7,520 bases of DNA from Demequinaceae bacterium (GCA_011524475.1 WTKG01000202.1:1-7520); one strand, 5' to 3'; positions 1-7,206 are shown, numbered from the stretch's first letter. Numbers and translations: made by a program. Notes: a model not told the origin generated them from the sequence alone.

Positions 1-661
1 CCGCCACTACAGCCACAATTTGCTCGTAGATACGTGGATAGAGCGTGCGAAAAGACAGGTCTTCTAATTCCCATTTCAGCGTGTTTAACCCCATGCGATG
101 AGCAAGCGGCGCATAAATCTCGAGCGTTTCTTGAGCCTTATGTTTCGCCGTGTCCGCAGCCACGAATTCCCAGGTTCTCGCGTTGTGCAAACGATCCGCA
201 AGCTTGAGTAAGAGAACCCGAATATCTTTGGCCATCGCCACAACCATCTTGCGAACAGTCTCTGCTTGTGCGGCCTCGCCAAAGGTCACCTTGTCGAGTT
301 TGGTGACACCATCCACGATCATTGCCACTTCGTCGCCGAAATCCCGTGCGATGTCTTCCAGTGAATTTTCTGTGTCTTCGACCACATCGTGAAGGAGGCC
401 TGCCGCCACCACGCTGTCAGGAAGGCCCATCTCAGCAATGATCGTGGCCACCGCCAGCGGGTGAGTGATGTACGGATCTCCCGATTTTCGGAATTGCCCT
501 CTATGCGCTTTATCCGCTACAGCAAAAGCGCGCTCAATCATGTCAGTAGGCGCCTGGTTGTTGCGATCCTGGAAGACTCCAAGGAGTTCTCGAAGGCCTA
601 TCCCTCCAGGGTTTTCCTCTCGGTCGGGCGAAGGCGGGGAGGAGACGTCGGTGTCTGTCAT
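1..661 (-). CDS. relA: Bifunctional (p)ppGpp synthetase/hydrolase Rel, N-terminal part (cut by window end)
   Basis: Makes and degrades the stringent-response alarmone (p)ppGpp in the cytosol. Only 220 codons plus one base are inside the window, which covers the HD hydrolase domain; the synthetase, TGS and ACT domains lie outside. The reading frame is open from the left edge to an ATG at 661, preceded by a strong AAGGAGG Shine-Dalgarno at 666-672, four bases away. Visible hydrolase motifs are FRKSG around residues 57-61, THPLAVA with H67, LLHDVVEDT with H91-D92 and E95-D96, and KLADRLHNARTW with D156 and N160. These match the metal- and substrate-binding residues of long RSH enzymes, so the hydrolase side looks active. 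The following segment ETLEIYAPLAHR is also typical of Rel. The gene lies 30 bases behind secF in the same direction, so read-through transcription is likely. Family assignment is very secure; synthetase activity cannot be judged here. Confidence 0.95.
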   Translation of the reverse strand, partial: MTDTDVSSPPSPDREENPGGIGLRELLGVFQDRNNQAPTDMIERAFAVADKAHRGQFRKSGDPYITHPLAVATIIAEMGLPDSVVAAGLLHDVVEDTENSLEDIARDFGDEVAMIVDGVTKLDKVTFGEAAQAETVRKMVVAMAKDIRVLLLKLADRLHNARTWEFVAADTAKHKAQETLEIYAPLAHRMGLNTLKWELEDLSFRTLYPRIYEQIVAVVA

Positions 662-691
662 CGTGCCTCCTTACAATTCACACGCCTCAGT

Positions 692-1777
692 TTACGTGCG
701 TCGCTTGCGGCGCGGTTGGGCCTTCACTCCTTGATGCCGCCCCGCAGTGAGTGCACCCACTTTGACACTGCCGTCTTCCGCCACCACCACGTCGGCTTCA
801 CCACTGGCGCGAGCTTCCATCACTGCTTCCGTGTGCTCCACGATACGTTTTTCGCGTCTGCGGAGCGCGACTTCCAAGGGAGTCGCCACAAAAATTGACG
901 AATACGTCCCTACCGCCATACCCACAAACAGAGCCAAGGCGATGTCTTTCAATGTCCCTGCCCCGAACAGCAATGCTCCAATGAACAAGATCGCGCTCAC
1001 GGGCAAGAGCGCCACAACGGAGGTGTTGATAGATCGCACAAGCGTCTGATTAATAGCTAGATTCGCTAGCTCTGCATACGTAAAGCGGCGCTGTTGGAGC
1101 AATCCCGAGGTGTTCTCCCGAACCTTGTCGAACACCACCACGGTGTCGTACAGCGAATACCCAAGAATAGTGAGGAAGCCGATGACGGACGCCGGGGTGA
1201 CTTCAAAGCCCACAGCGGCGTAAATCCCGATGGTGAACAGCAAGTCGTGGGCAAGCGCGACAAGAGCGGCTACTGCCATTCTCCATGCCCGGAAGTAGAC
1301 GGCCATCACACCAGAAACGAGCAGCAAGAAAATTGCGAGTCCCTGCAAGGCATTGCGAGACACGTCAGCACCCCACGTGGGTCCAATCTGAGAAGAACTT
1401 ACGGCGTCTGCACCCACTCCGTAGGCAGTCGCCAAGTTATCTCGTAACACCTGGCCTTCTTGAATCGTTACAGTGCCCAGTTGCACGCGAATGTCAGTCG
1501 ACCCCAGCGTGGTCACCCGCGCTGCCTGTTCTGGAGCGACAGCAGCCACCTCATCAAGGGCAATGCTTGTGTCTTGGTTCTCGACTCCTGAAATGATGAA
1601 TTCGGAGCCTCCGCGGAAATCAATCCCGGGGTTAAGGCCAATCACCAGCAAAAGAGAGATCGACACTGCCATCAAGAGCCCCGAGAACGCGAACCATCGG
1701 CCTCGTTGCGCCACGATTGGATACGTTTTTTCGCCTGAATGCAGAGAGTTACCCCACGTTGCTAAATTCATTTTCAC
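692..1777 (-). CDS. secF: Protein translocase subunit SecF
   Basis: Integral membrane partner of SecD; the pair uses the proton gradient to help pull preproteins through SecYEG. The product has 361 residues. Transmembrane helices are seen near 28-48, 142-161, 167-187, 194-216, 250-271 and 277-300, the expected six. The family signatures GIDFRGG (51-57) after the first helix and GYSLYDTVVVFDKVREN (206-222) in the fourth are intact, including D211 of the proton-path motif. The start is GTG at 1777, giving a 4-base GTGA overlap with the secD stop. An ATG two codons further in is less likely, because GGAGGAG at 1785-1791 is 7 bases from the GTG but 13 from the ATG. The cytosolic tail after residue 300 is about 60 residues long and ends in a very basic run (KAQPRRKRRT). 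An apt gene, often found after secF in actinobacteria, is absent. Confidence 0.96.
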   Translation of the reverse strand: MKMNLATWGNSLHSGEKTYPIVAQRGRWFAFSGLLMAVSISLLLVIGLNPGIDFRGGSEFIISGVENQDTSIALDEVAAVAPEQAARVTTLGSTDIRVQLGTVTIQEGQVLRDNLATAYGVGADAVSSSQIGPTWGADVSRNALQGLAIFLLLVSGVMAVYFRAWRMAVAALVALAHDLLFTIGIYAAVGFEVTPASVIGFLTILGYSLYDTVVVFDKVRENTSGLLQQRRFTYAELANLAINQTLVRSINTSVVALLPVSAILFIGALLFGAGTLKDIALALFVGMAVGTYSSIFVATPLEVALRRREKRIVEHTEAVMEARASGEADVVVAEDGSVKVGALTAGRHQGVKAQPRRKRRT

Positions 1778-3390
1778 GAGGAATCTCCTCCTGTGGCGGC
1801 ACGTTTTTCCGCAAGAGTCATGCCAGTGGTGCGCACTCGTCCGCGCCCCTTATAGATGGCTTCTCGCCCCAGCTGACGCGGATCAAGTCCGGAGGCAGGG
1901 TGTCCATCTCCGAAGAAACGAGTACGGGCCAATAAAGAGAGCATCGGATGAGTAAAGAGGAACACCACAATCACATCGATGATCGTGGTAAGCCCCAGCG
2001 TGAAAGCAAAACCTCGTACGTTACCCACAGCTGTGGAGTACAAGACTCCCGCGGCCAACAAGCTGACGGCGTCTGAAGCCAAAATGGTGCGCCTGGCCCG
2101 AACCCAGGCATGTTCGACAGAGGCCACCAGAGAACGGCCATCGCGCAATTCATCTCGCACGCGTTCGAAATAGACGATAAATGAATCCGCAGTAATACCA
2201 ATTGCCACAATCAAACCTGCGACTCCGGCAAGGGAAAGCCGATACCCAATCCCCCAGTGAAGCAACACAATCGTGGCGTAGGTGAGCCCGGCTGCAATGA
2301 GCAGCGACGCCACGGTGACGGCACCAAGCGCACGGTATTGGATGAGGGAATAGACGACTACCAAAGCCAAGCCGATCGCTCCAGCAAGCAGACCTCTCGT
2401 GAGTTCAGCCGCACCCAAAGTGGCGCCTACTCGAATATCGCTCTGCACCTCCAACGTGACCGGTAGTGCGCCAAACTTAAGTTGGTTTGCCAAAGTCTCG
2501 GCGGATTCAGGAGTGGTGAAGTTGCCGCTAATGACAGCAGAACCGCCAAAACTCCGGGCATTCACGGTCGGGGCCGAAATCACCACACCATCCAGAGTCA
2601 TCGCAAAACGATTGCGATTACCTGGCAAATCAAATAGCAAATCCGCAACGTCATCAAATTTGCCGCTGCCCTCTGATGTGAAGTCCAGCGCTACCTGAAA
2701 CTGGCCCGGCACAATGGTCCCGGTATGGCTAAACAGGGGGCCAGGAGTGGCGTCCGCAACATCCGTGCCCGCCAAAACCACGGGGCCAAGAATAAATTTT
2801 TCGCCCGTCAATTCCCCACACGACACAAAAGGTAGATCAGGGTCTCCGGGATCTCCTCCAAGATACGCCTCAGGTGAGGCGCAACTGAGCTCCGCAAATT
2901 GGGTCTCTACCTCGGGGGTGATTAATGCGTAGTCAGACGCAGTGCCGTCCGCTGCGCCTGCGGAAAAGTCAAAGAGCTCCCCGATGGCAGTGGCGACTCC
3001 GGAGGGGTCTGAATAGATCACGGGGCGGAACTGCAACTGTGCGGAACGGCGCACGAGTTCCAGGGTTTCTTCCGAAGGAGTGCCCGGCAAGCCCACCAAA
3101 ATATTTTTTCCGTCTTGGGTGGTGATTTCCGCTTCTGCTACTCCAGACGCATCCACGCGACGGCGGATGATTTCTACCGTCTGTTCCAGAACTTCTTCGG
3201 TGATTTCCACATCTTCCGTGGGCTGCGCCTCCATGATGATTTGGGTGCCTCCCGCGAGGTCCAACGCAAGTCCGGGACGAATGTCTCGATCTCCAAGCGT
3301 GACACCGGCGAGTAATCCTCCCCCGGCCAATGTCATCACCACGATGAGTCCGATGAGACCCCGAGGGAAACCTCGTGCACGAGAAGCCAT
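1774..3390 (-). CDS. secD: Protein translocase subunit SecD
   Basis: Membrane subunit that works with SecF and SecYEG-SecA in late steps of protein export. The product has 538 residues. One N-terminal helix (about 11-30) is followed by LDLAGGTQ (43-50), which opens the large extracytoplasmic domain, with RRRVDASGVAEAEI (76-89) typical of its first part. Five C-terminal helices follow near 333-351, 356-377, 383-403, 438-456 and 462-484. The segment AIGITADSFIVYFERVRDELR spans 396-416, with D402 at the place of the conserved membrane aspartate. Two cysteines, C170 and C191, sit in the external domain in an insert of the kind I recall from actinobacterial SecD, and could form a disulfide. The ATG at 3390 follows AGGGAGAA at 3401-3408. 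The gene begins 62 bases after ruvB; the small yajC usually found there is missing. It overlaps secF by 4 bases. Confidence 0.96.
   Translation of the reverse strand: MASRARGFPRGLIGLIVVMTLAGGGLLAGVTLGDRDIRPGLALDLAGGTQIIMEAQPTEDVEITEEVLEQTVEIIRRRVDASGVAEAEITTQDGKNILVGLPGTPSEETLELVRRSAQLQFRPVIYSDPSGVATAIGELFDFSAGAADGTASDYALITPEVETQFAELSCASPEAYLGGDPGDPDLPFVSCGELTGEKFILGPVVLAGTDVADATPGPLFSHTGTIVPGQFQVALDFTSEGSGKFDDVADLLFDLPGNRNRFAMTLDGVVISAPTVNARSFGGSAVISGNFTTPESAETLANQLKFGALPVTLEVQSDIRVGATLGAAELTRGLLAGAIGLALVVVYSLIQYRALGAVTVASLLIAAGLTYATIVLLHWGIGYRLSLAGVAGLIVAIGITADSFIVYFERVRDELRDGRSLVASVEHAWVRARRTILASDAVSLLAAGVLYSTAVGNVRGFAFTLGLTTIIDVIVVFLFTHPMLSLLARTRFFGDGHPASGLDPRQLGREAIYKGRGRVRTTGMTLAEKRAATGGDSS
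1785..1791 (-). promoter_or_regulatory. Shine-Dalgarno of secF inside the end of secD
   Basis: The minus strand reads GGAGGAG here, 7 bases before the GTG at 1777 and 13 bases before the in-frame ATG at 1771. The spacing favours the GTG start, and so favours tight coupling of secF translation to the end of secD. Confidence 0.7.
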
Positions 3391-3431
3391 TGCTATCGAG
3401 TTCTCCCTAGGTGGCGCGAACGGTCTGTGTC

Positions 3432-3461
3432 ATCCTAGAACCAGAGAAGGTCTCAGTCGAA
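3432..3461 (-). promoter_or_regulatory. Weak candidate promoter for secDF
   Basis: On the minus strand TTCGAC (3456-3461, the last two ruvB codons) is followed after 18 bases by TAGGAT (3432-3437), which fits the loose TANNNT form of actinobacterial -10 boxes. The start would fall about 35 bases before the secD ATG. The -35 match to TTGAC is imperfect and such pairs arise by chance, so this is only a suggestion. Confidence 0.22.
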
Positions 3462-4523
3462 CAGGCGCGAGCGTGCGTCGCTTGACGCGTCTTCTGCGTG
3501 GCCATCGCGAGTAAGACCCAGGTGGAGATACGCCTCTTCGGTCGCGACTCTGCCACGGGGAGTGCGGGTCATGAGGCCTTCCCGCACCAAAAAAGGCTCT
3601 GCCACAGTCTCCACTGTTTCCGGTTCTTCGCCTACAGAAATCGCCAGAGTGGAAAGCCCTACTGGCCCACCACTGAAACGAGTAATCAACGCATGCAAAA
3701 CAGCTCGATCTAACCGATCTAAACCTCGATGATCGACGTCGTACACCTCTAGAGCCGCAGTAGCCGCGTCATACGTGACGCGTCCGTTCCCATGTACTTG
3801 AGCCCAGTCTCGAACGCGTCTGAGTAACCGATTGGCAACGCGTGGCGTTCCTCGTGACCGGGTCGAAATTTCTTCTGCCGCACGTGGATCGAGAGGGCAG
3901 GACAGCAAGTCAGCTGACCTGGTAACAATCGTGACCAGGTCGTGGGCGTCATAAAAATCAAGGTGTCCGGTAAACCCAAAGCGATCCCGCAATGGGGCCG
4001 GCAAAAGACCCGCGCGCGTAGTGGCGCCCACCACGGTGAAGGGAGGAAGACTCAGAGGTATCGACGTAGCTCCCGCACCCTTGCCCACCACGACATCCAC
4101 ACGGAAGTCCTCCATCGCCAAATAGAGCATCTCCTCCACAGGGCGCGCTAACCGATGTATCTCATCAATGAACAGGACATCGTTTTCGTTCAGCGACGAC
4201 AGAATCGAAGCAAGGTCGCCGGAATGTTGGATAGCTGGCCCAGAAGTGACCCGCAAGGGAGCATTCATGTCGCGCGCAATGATCATCGCCAGTGTGGTTT
4301 TCCCCAACCCCGGCGGACCAGACAAAAGGATGTGATCCGAAGGCGCTTCCCGCGCGCGCGCCGCTGCGAGAACAATGGACAACTGTTCGCGTACCGCTGG
4401 TTGCCCCACAAATTCTTCTAGCCGTGTCGGACGCAGCGCAGCTTCGCTGGACCGTTCGATCGCATCTGCGTCCGGGTCCACAAATCTCGTCTCCGCGTCT
4501 TCCGGCATATCTCCCTCAGGCAC
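3453..4523 (-). CDS. ruvB: Holliday junction branch-migration motor RuvB
   Basis: Hexameric AAA+ ATPase that drives branch migration of Holliday junctions together with RuvA during recombinational repair. The product has 356 residues, normal for the family. Seen in order: Walker [10 protein letters not shown] (69-77), Walker B LFIDEIHR (117-124), sensor 1 GATTR (166-170), the arginine-finger segment [10 protein letters not shown] (174-183), sensor 2 [16 protein letters not shown] (224-239), and a C-terminal DNA-binding winged helix with [10 protein letters not shown] (285-294) and RTPRGRVAT (320-328). All key residues are present. The chosen start is GTG at 4523, which overlaps the ruvA stop by 8 bases. 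An ATG at 4508 is a possible alternative that removes five residues, but the GGGAG before it is only two bases away. The first 25 residues are acidic and variable, as is usual. Expression is probably shared with ruvA. Confidence 0.97.
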   Translation of the reverse strand: MPEGDMPEDAETRFVDPDADAIERSSEAALRPTRLEEFVGQPAVREQLSIVLAAARAREAPSDHILLSGPPGLGKTTLAMIIARDMNAPLRVTSGPAIQHSGDLASILSSLNENDVLFIDEIHRLARPVEEMLYLAMEDFRVDVVVGKGAGATSIPLSLPPFTVVGATTRAGLLPAPLRDRFGFTGHLDFYDAHDLVTIVTRSADLLSCPLDPRAAEEISTRSRGTPRVANRLLRRVRDWAQVHGNGRVTYDAATAALEVYDVDHRGLDRLDRAVLHALITRFSGGPVGLSTLAISVGEEPETVETVAEPFLVREGLMTRTPRGRVATEEAYLHLGLTRDGHAEDASSDARSRLFD

Positions 4524-5094
4524 GAGAACCCGCCAGTTCTTGAAGCGCCCGCCGCAAAGTATCCGGAATGTCTTGTTCCGTGACGGGTGAGGACGTCACC
4601 GCGGCAACTGCTCGTTCTGCATCTTTTTGTGGCCACCCCAGCTCTACTAGACCCGTAATCACATCGCCACGGCCGTCACTGTGTGCCGTTGATGTGGGAG
4701 CCAACTTGCCTCCCAATTCCAGCAACAAACGACTCGCAACTTTGGCGCCAATTCCGGGAACTTGCTGCAAAGCGGCGCGATCTTCACTCTCCACTGCAGC
4801 CGCCAATGCCGCCGGTGAGTGCATGGCAAGAAGCGCCAACGCTAAGCGTGGGCCAACACCAGAGACGGACTGCACTACAGAGAAAGTTTCCCGTTCCTCT
4901 GATGTCTCAAAACCAAAGAGCGTCAAAGAATCCTCACGCACTACTAACACAGTGTGTAAGGTCAGCGGCGCTCCGGGGCGAGCCTGAGAAAGAGTTCGGG
5001 GGATGGTTTCCACACTGACCCCAAAGCCCGAGACACCCACCACCACATTGGTGGTTCCCACCACGAGCACTTCCCCGTGAATCTGCGCAATCAC
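4516..5094 (-). CDS. ruvA: Holliday junction DNA-binding subunit RuvA
   Basis: Tetrameric protein that binds the four-way junction, holds it open and loads RuvB rings on two arms. The product has 192 residues. The N-terminal OB-fold covers about residues 1-63 and carries the acidic pin E54-D55 in [11 protein letters not shown]. Two helix-hairpin-helix motifs follow, [14 protein letters not shown] (76-89) and [17 protein letters not shown] (111-127). A short linker then leads to the RuvB-contacting domain III (about 145-189). The start is GTG at 5094 with AAAGGGG at 5099-5105 as Shine-Dalgarno, and the product then begins MIAQIHGEV as expected. Unlike most junctions here, 83 bases separate it from ruvC; a LexA-box-like palindrome lies 13 bases before the start, suggesting damage-inducible expression of ruvAB. 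The stop overlaps ruvB. Confidence 0.96.
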   Translation of the reverse strand: MIAQIHGEVLVVGTTNVVVGVSGFGVSVETIPRTLSQARPGAPLTLHTVLVVREDSLTLFGFETSEERETFSVVQSVSGVGPRLALALLAMHSPAALAAAVESEDRAALQQVPGIGAKVASRLLLELGGKLAPTSTAHSDGRGDVITGLVELGWPQKDAERAVAAVTSSPVTEQDIPDTLRRALQELAGSRA

Positions 5095-5107
5095 AGCGCC
5101 CCTTTGT

Positions 5108-5123
5108 TCGAACGTATGTACGA
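5108..5123 (-). promoter_or_regulatory. Candidate LexA operator (SOS box) before ruvA
   Basis: The plus strand reads TCGAACGTATGTACGA, a 16-base palindrome with one broken pair. It differs by one base from TCGAAC-N4-GTTCGA, the SOS-box form known for mycobacteria and related Gram-positives. It ends 13 bases before the ruvA GTG and 2 bases before its Shine-Dalgarno, so bound LexA would sit at or just beyond the transcription start. RuvAB is a known SOS output in many bacteria, which supports the reading. I could not find a convincing -10/-35 pair around it. Confidence 0.6.
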
Positions 5124-5139
5124 ATACCGTACGTTACGC

Positions 5140-5174
5140 CACGCCTCTCCTCGCGAAACGCGGTGCCCGGCGTG
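5140..5174 (-). other. Two-tier hairpin just after ruvC
   Basis: The outer arms CACGCC (5140-5145) and GGCGTG (5169-5174) are perfect inverted repeats. Between them CGCG-AAA-CGCG (5152-5162) forms an inner perfect stem. The inner and outer stems are separated by six-base internal loops. There is no T-tract on the minus strand, so it is not a standard intrinsic terminator. It may be an RNA 3'-end stabiliser for ruvC or a weak attenuator before ruvAB, or chance in GC-rich DNA. Confidence 0.3.
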
Positions 5175-5177
5175 TCG

Positions 5178-5729
5178 TCACTTCTGCGCGCGGGCGCGGC
5201 TTTCCGCCTCCTGCCACTGGCGTTGCGCCTGGGTTGCCGGCCGAGAAGGAGAGCGGACTGGCGTCCTACGGGCGTGGGTAAGGGCTATCGCCAAAGCGTC
5301 CGCGGCATCGGCTGGCTCTGGGGCTTGAGTAAGGCCCAGCGCACGCGCCACCATGACGCCCACCTGTGCTTTGTTCGCGCGCCCGGAACCGGTCACGGCC
5401 GCCTTCACCTCTGATGGCGTGTAGGTTTCGACATTCACACTCGCCCGTGTAGCAGCCGCAAGAATGACCCCCGACACTTGAGCCGTCCCCATCACTGACG
5501 CGACATTGTCTTGAGCGAACACGCGTTCCAAAGCGAGTGCCTGGGGGTCGTGGTGCGCGAGAACCGTCTCAAAACGCTCCAGAATGTATGCCAAGCGTTG
5601 CCCTAGAGGATTTTTCGCAGGAGTGCGGACCACGTCCACGAATACCAGGCGGGCCGCGCCACGCGGGTCTACGTCAATAACCCCGAGACCACACCGAGTA
5701 AGCCCCGGGTCAACCCCGAGAATCCTCAC
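5178..5729 (-). CDS. ruvC: Holliday junction endonuclease RuvC
   Basis: Dimeric, metal-dependent resolvase that cuts Holliday junctions symmetrically to finish recombination. The product has 183 residues. The RNase-H-like fold is shown by MRILGVDPGLTRCGLGVID at the start, and the four catalytic acids are all present: D7, E68 in ALERVF, and D141 and D144 in PADAADALAIAL. QDNVASVMGTAQVSGV (73-88) and YTPSEVKAAVTGSGRANK (103-120) are further family blocks. The C-terminal 30 residues are polar and basic and not conserved. The start is GTG at 5729, directly after the yebC TAA (TAAGTG), so its translation probably depends on ribosomes finishing yebC. The expected Ruv partners lie next downstream, after a spacer with a hairpin and an SOS-box candidate. 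Confidence 0.96.
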   Translation of the reverse strand: MRILGVDPGLTRCGLGVIDVDPRGAARLVFVDVVRTPAKNPLGQRLAYILERFETVLAHHDPQALALERVFAQDNVASVMGTAQVSGVILAAATRASVNVETYTPSEVKAAVTGSGRANKAQVGVMVARALGLTQAPEPADAADALAIALTHARRTPVRSPSRPATQAQRQWQEAESRARAQK

Positions 5730-6479
5730 TTAAGCCTCTGCTGCGACATCACGGTGCATGTCTACATTCGCGTACACATCCTGCACGTCGTCACATTCTT
5801 CAAGCGCTTCCACAAGAGAAGCCAGAGAGTTGGCGGCGGATTCATCGAGATCCACATACATCGAGGGAATCCACGTCGCTTCAGCCTGTTCGTAGTCAAT
5901 TTCTGCCTCTTGAAGCGCCGTGCGCACCGCAACCACGTCTGTCGCCTCACACAAAATTTCGAAAACGTCCTCGTGGTCTCGCACGTCTTCGGCGCCCGCC
6001 TCCAGAGTCGCCTCCACTAGGCCGTCTTCGTGCGCGCCAGAATCTTTGGACACGATGACATGGCCTTTGCGGGCAAAGAGATACGACACCGAACCAGGGT
6101 CAGCCAATGTGCCATTGTTGCGACTCAGCACTGTGCGTACTTCCATCGCAGCGCGATTGCGATTATCCGTGAGGCACTCAATGAGCATGGCCACACCGCC
6201 TGGCCCATACGCCTCATAGACAATGGTTTCCCAGTCAACACCGCCACTTTCCGCACCGGAACCGCGTTTCACTGCCCGGTCGATGTTGTCGTTCGGCACA
6301 GAGGATTTTTTCGCTTTTTGGATGGCGTCGAACAACGTGGGGTTGCCGGCCGGGTCGCCGCCGCCCACGCGAGCCGCCACCTCGATGTTCTTGATCAGTT
6401 TGGCGAATAACTTTCCGCGTTTTGCGTCAAGCGCAGCCTTCTTGTGTTTTGTCGTTGCCCATTTGGAATGACCGGACAC
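5730..6479 (-). CDS. yebC: YebC/PmpR family protein
   Basis: Cytosolic protein of the widespread YebC/PmpR (TACO1-like) family. Members have been described as DNA-binding regulators and, more recently, as ribosome-acting factors that ease translation of proline-rich stretches; the sequence does not tell which applies here. The product has 249 residues, the usual length. The near-invariant N-terminus [20 protein letters not shown] is followed by [16 protein letters not shown] (22-37), [19 protein letters not shown] (55-73), [19 protein letters not shown] (88-106) and [16 protein letters not shown] (108-123). The C-terminal third is acidic. The start is GTG at 6479 with GAGGAG at 6484-6489. It directly abuts ruvC, an old and common association that suggests shared expression rather than shared mechanism. 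The 31-base gap before it holds the palindrome TGACGTCA (6501-6508), of unknown meaning. Confidence 0.95.
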   Translation of the reverse strand: MSGHSKWATTKHKKAALDAKRGKLFAKLIKNIEVAARVGGGDPAGNPTLFDAIQKAKKSSVPNDNIDRAVKRGSGAESGGVDWETIVYEAYGPGGVAMLIECLTDNRNRAAMEVRTVLSRNNGTLADPGSVSYLFARKGHVIVSKDSGAHEDGLVEATLEAGAEDVRDHEDVFEILCEATDVVAVRTALQEAEIDYEQAEATWIPSMYVDLDESAANSLASLVEALEECDDVQDVYANVDMHRDVAAEA

Positions 6480-6510
6480 GATTCTCCTCGGGGTAAGTAA
6501 TGACGTCAGT

Positions 6511-7161
6511 CTAGGCGGTGATTTCCGGGCGAGCGGGGCTTGGCGCCTCCGTGGGAGGTTCGGGAGGCCTCACTCCGGAAGATTTCAACTCCAGCGCAGC
6601 TAATTGACGCACCACATCCGCGTCTCCCCGACGCCACGAACCCACGGGGTCTTCATGGATAGCCGCCAGCCGGGGAAGGCGTTGGCGCGCAAGCGCTCTC
6701 AACGCAAGCAAATCTTGCGCATGAGGATCCGCCAACATCCGCCGGGCATTGCCTGCACGCACGGCAAATGTCACGCGGGGAATAGCCCAGAACACCAGAA
6801 TGGTGAAGATGGGCACCAGCGTGATGCCAATCCCTGTCCAGAGAGCGAGTTGATGCACTAATTCCTGCTGCGAAATCCCGGCCTCTTCCAAAGTAGAGCC
6901 CGCATTGCTTGCCTGATCGAAGGGAATGCGTATCCCATCTCCAATGAGCCATACACCGCCGAGGTCCTCTCCGATTCCCGCCATCGTTTCGCGGAATTGA
7001 GCACCGGCTGACTCCATACGCTCACCGTAGACGCGCAGTTCATCGATGAGCCGGTAGAGCGTGTACCCCATCCACACCCACAACCCCACATGCGCCAGCG
7101 TTGCCGCGTCAAAAAGAACTTGCCGCATCGCTCGTCCGGAATAGTCGCTATAGAACTTCAT
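6511..7161 (-). CDS. Unrecognised two-helix membrane protein
   Basis: I do not recognise a characterised family. The 216-residue product has two clear hydrophobic helices, about 15-38 (rich in Trp and Leu) and 105-128. By the positive-inside rule both ends should face the cytosol, leaving a loop of roughly 66 residues (39-104) outside; the loop is polar, with an amphipathic, helix-like part (about 41-66) and [11 protein letters not shown] (75-85). The cytosolic tail holds an arginine- and leucine-rich helical stretch (about 135-168) and ends in a proline-rich run (198-211). No signal peptidase site, lipobox or catalytic motif is seen. The ATG at 7161 opens with [20 protein letters not shown] lies only one base before it, which is unusually close, but no in-frame start exists between it and the pdxT stop. 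It sits between pdxT and yebC, 45 and 31 bases away, and is probably co-transcribed. Confidence 0.85.
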   Translation of the reverse strand: MKFYSDYSGRAMRQVLFDAATLAHVGLWVWMGYTLYRLIDELRVYGERMESAGAQFRETMAGIGEDLGGVWLIGDGIRIPFDQASNAGSTLEEAGISQQELVHQLALWTGIGITLVPIFTILVFWAIPRVTFAVRAGNARRMLADPHAQDLLALRALARQRLPRLAAIHEDPVGSWRRGDADVVRQLAALELKSSGVRPPEPPTEAPSPARPEITA

Positions 7162-7162
7162 G

Positions 7163-7167
7163 CCTCC
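7163..7167 (-). promoter_or_regulatory. Unusually close Shine-Dalgarno of the membrane-protein gene
   Basis: The minus strand reads GGAGG with a single base between it and the ATG at 7161. Normal spacing is about 5-9 bases. The next in-frame ATG is codon 12 at 7128, which has no good Shine-Dalgarno. Either initiation here is weak or it is helped by ribosomes arriving from pdxT. Confidence 0.4.
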
Positions 7168-7206
7168 ATCATGACGGACAGATGTCTGCGCTACAAAGGA
7201 ATCGCC

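Noticed and set aside
389..898. Plus-strand open frame of 169 codons across the rel start and secF end
   Set aside because: It is antisense to two well-supported genes, has no Shine-Dalgarno or recognisable protein features, and reads as a shadow of high-GC coding.
1473..1955. Plus-strand open frame of 160 codons opposite secF and secD
   Set aside because: Low-complexity, serine- and arginine-rich translation opposite conserved coding sequence; no sign of a real gene.
4568..4987. Plus-strand open frame of 139 codons opposite ruvA
   Set aside because: Fully inside ruvA on the other strand, with composition typical of an antisense frame.
6501..6508. Perfect 8-base palindrome TGACGTCA before yebC
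   Set aside because: It is short, has no partner site or clear promoter nearby, and such palindromes occur by chance; kept only as a remark under yebC.
7177..7188. Small inverted repeat (GACA-GA-TGTC type) between pdxT and the membrane-protein gene
   Set aside because: A four-base stem with a two-base loop and no T-tract is too weak for a terminator or operator call.
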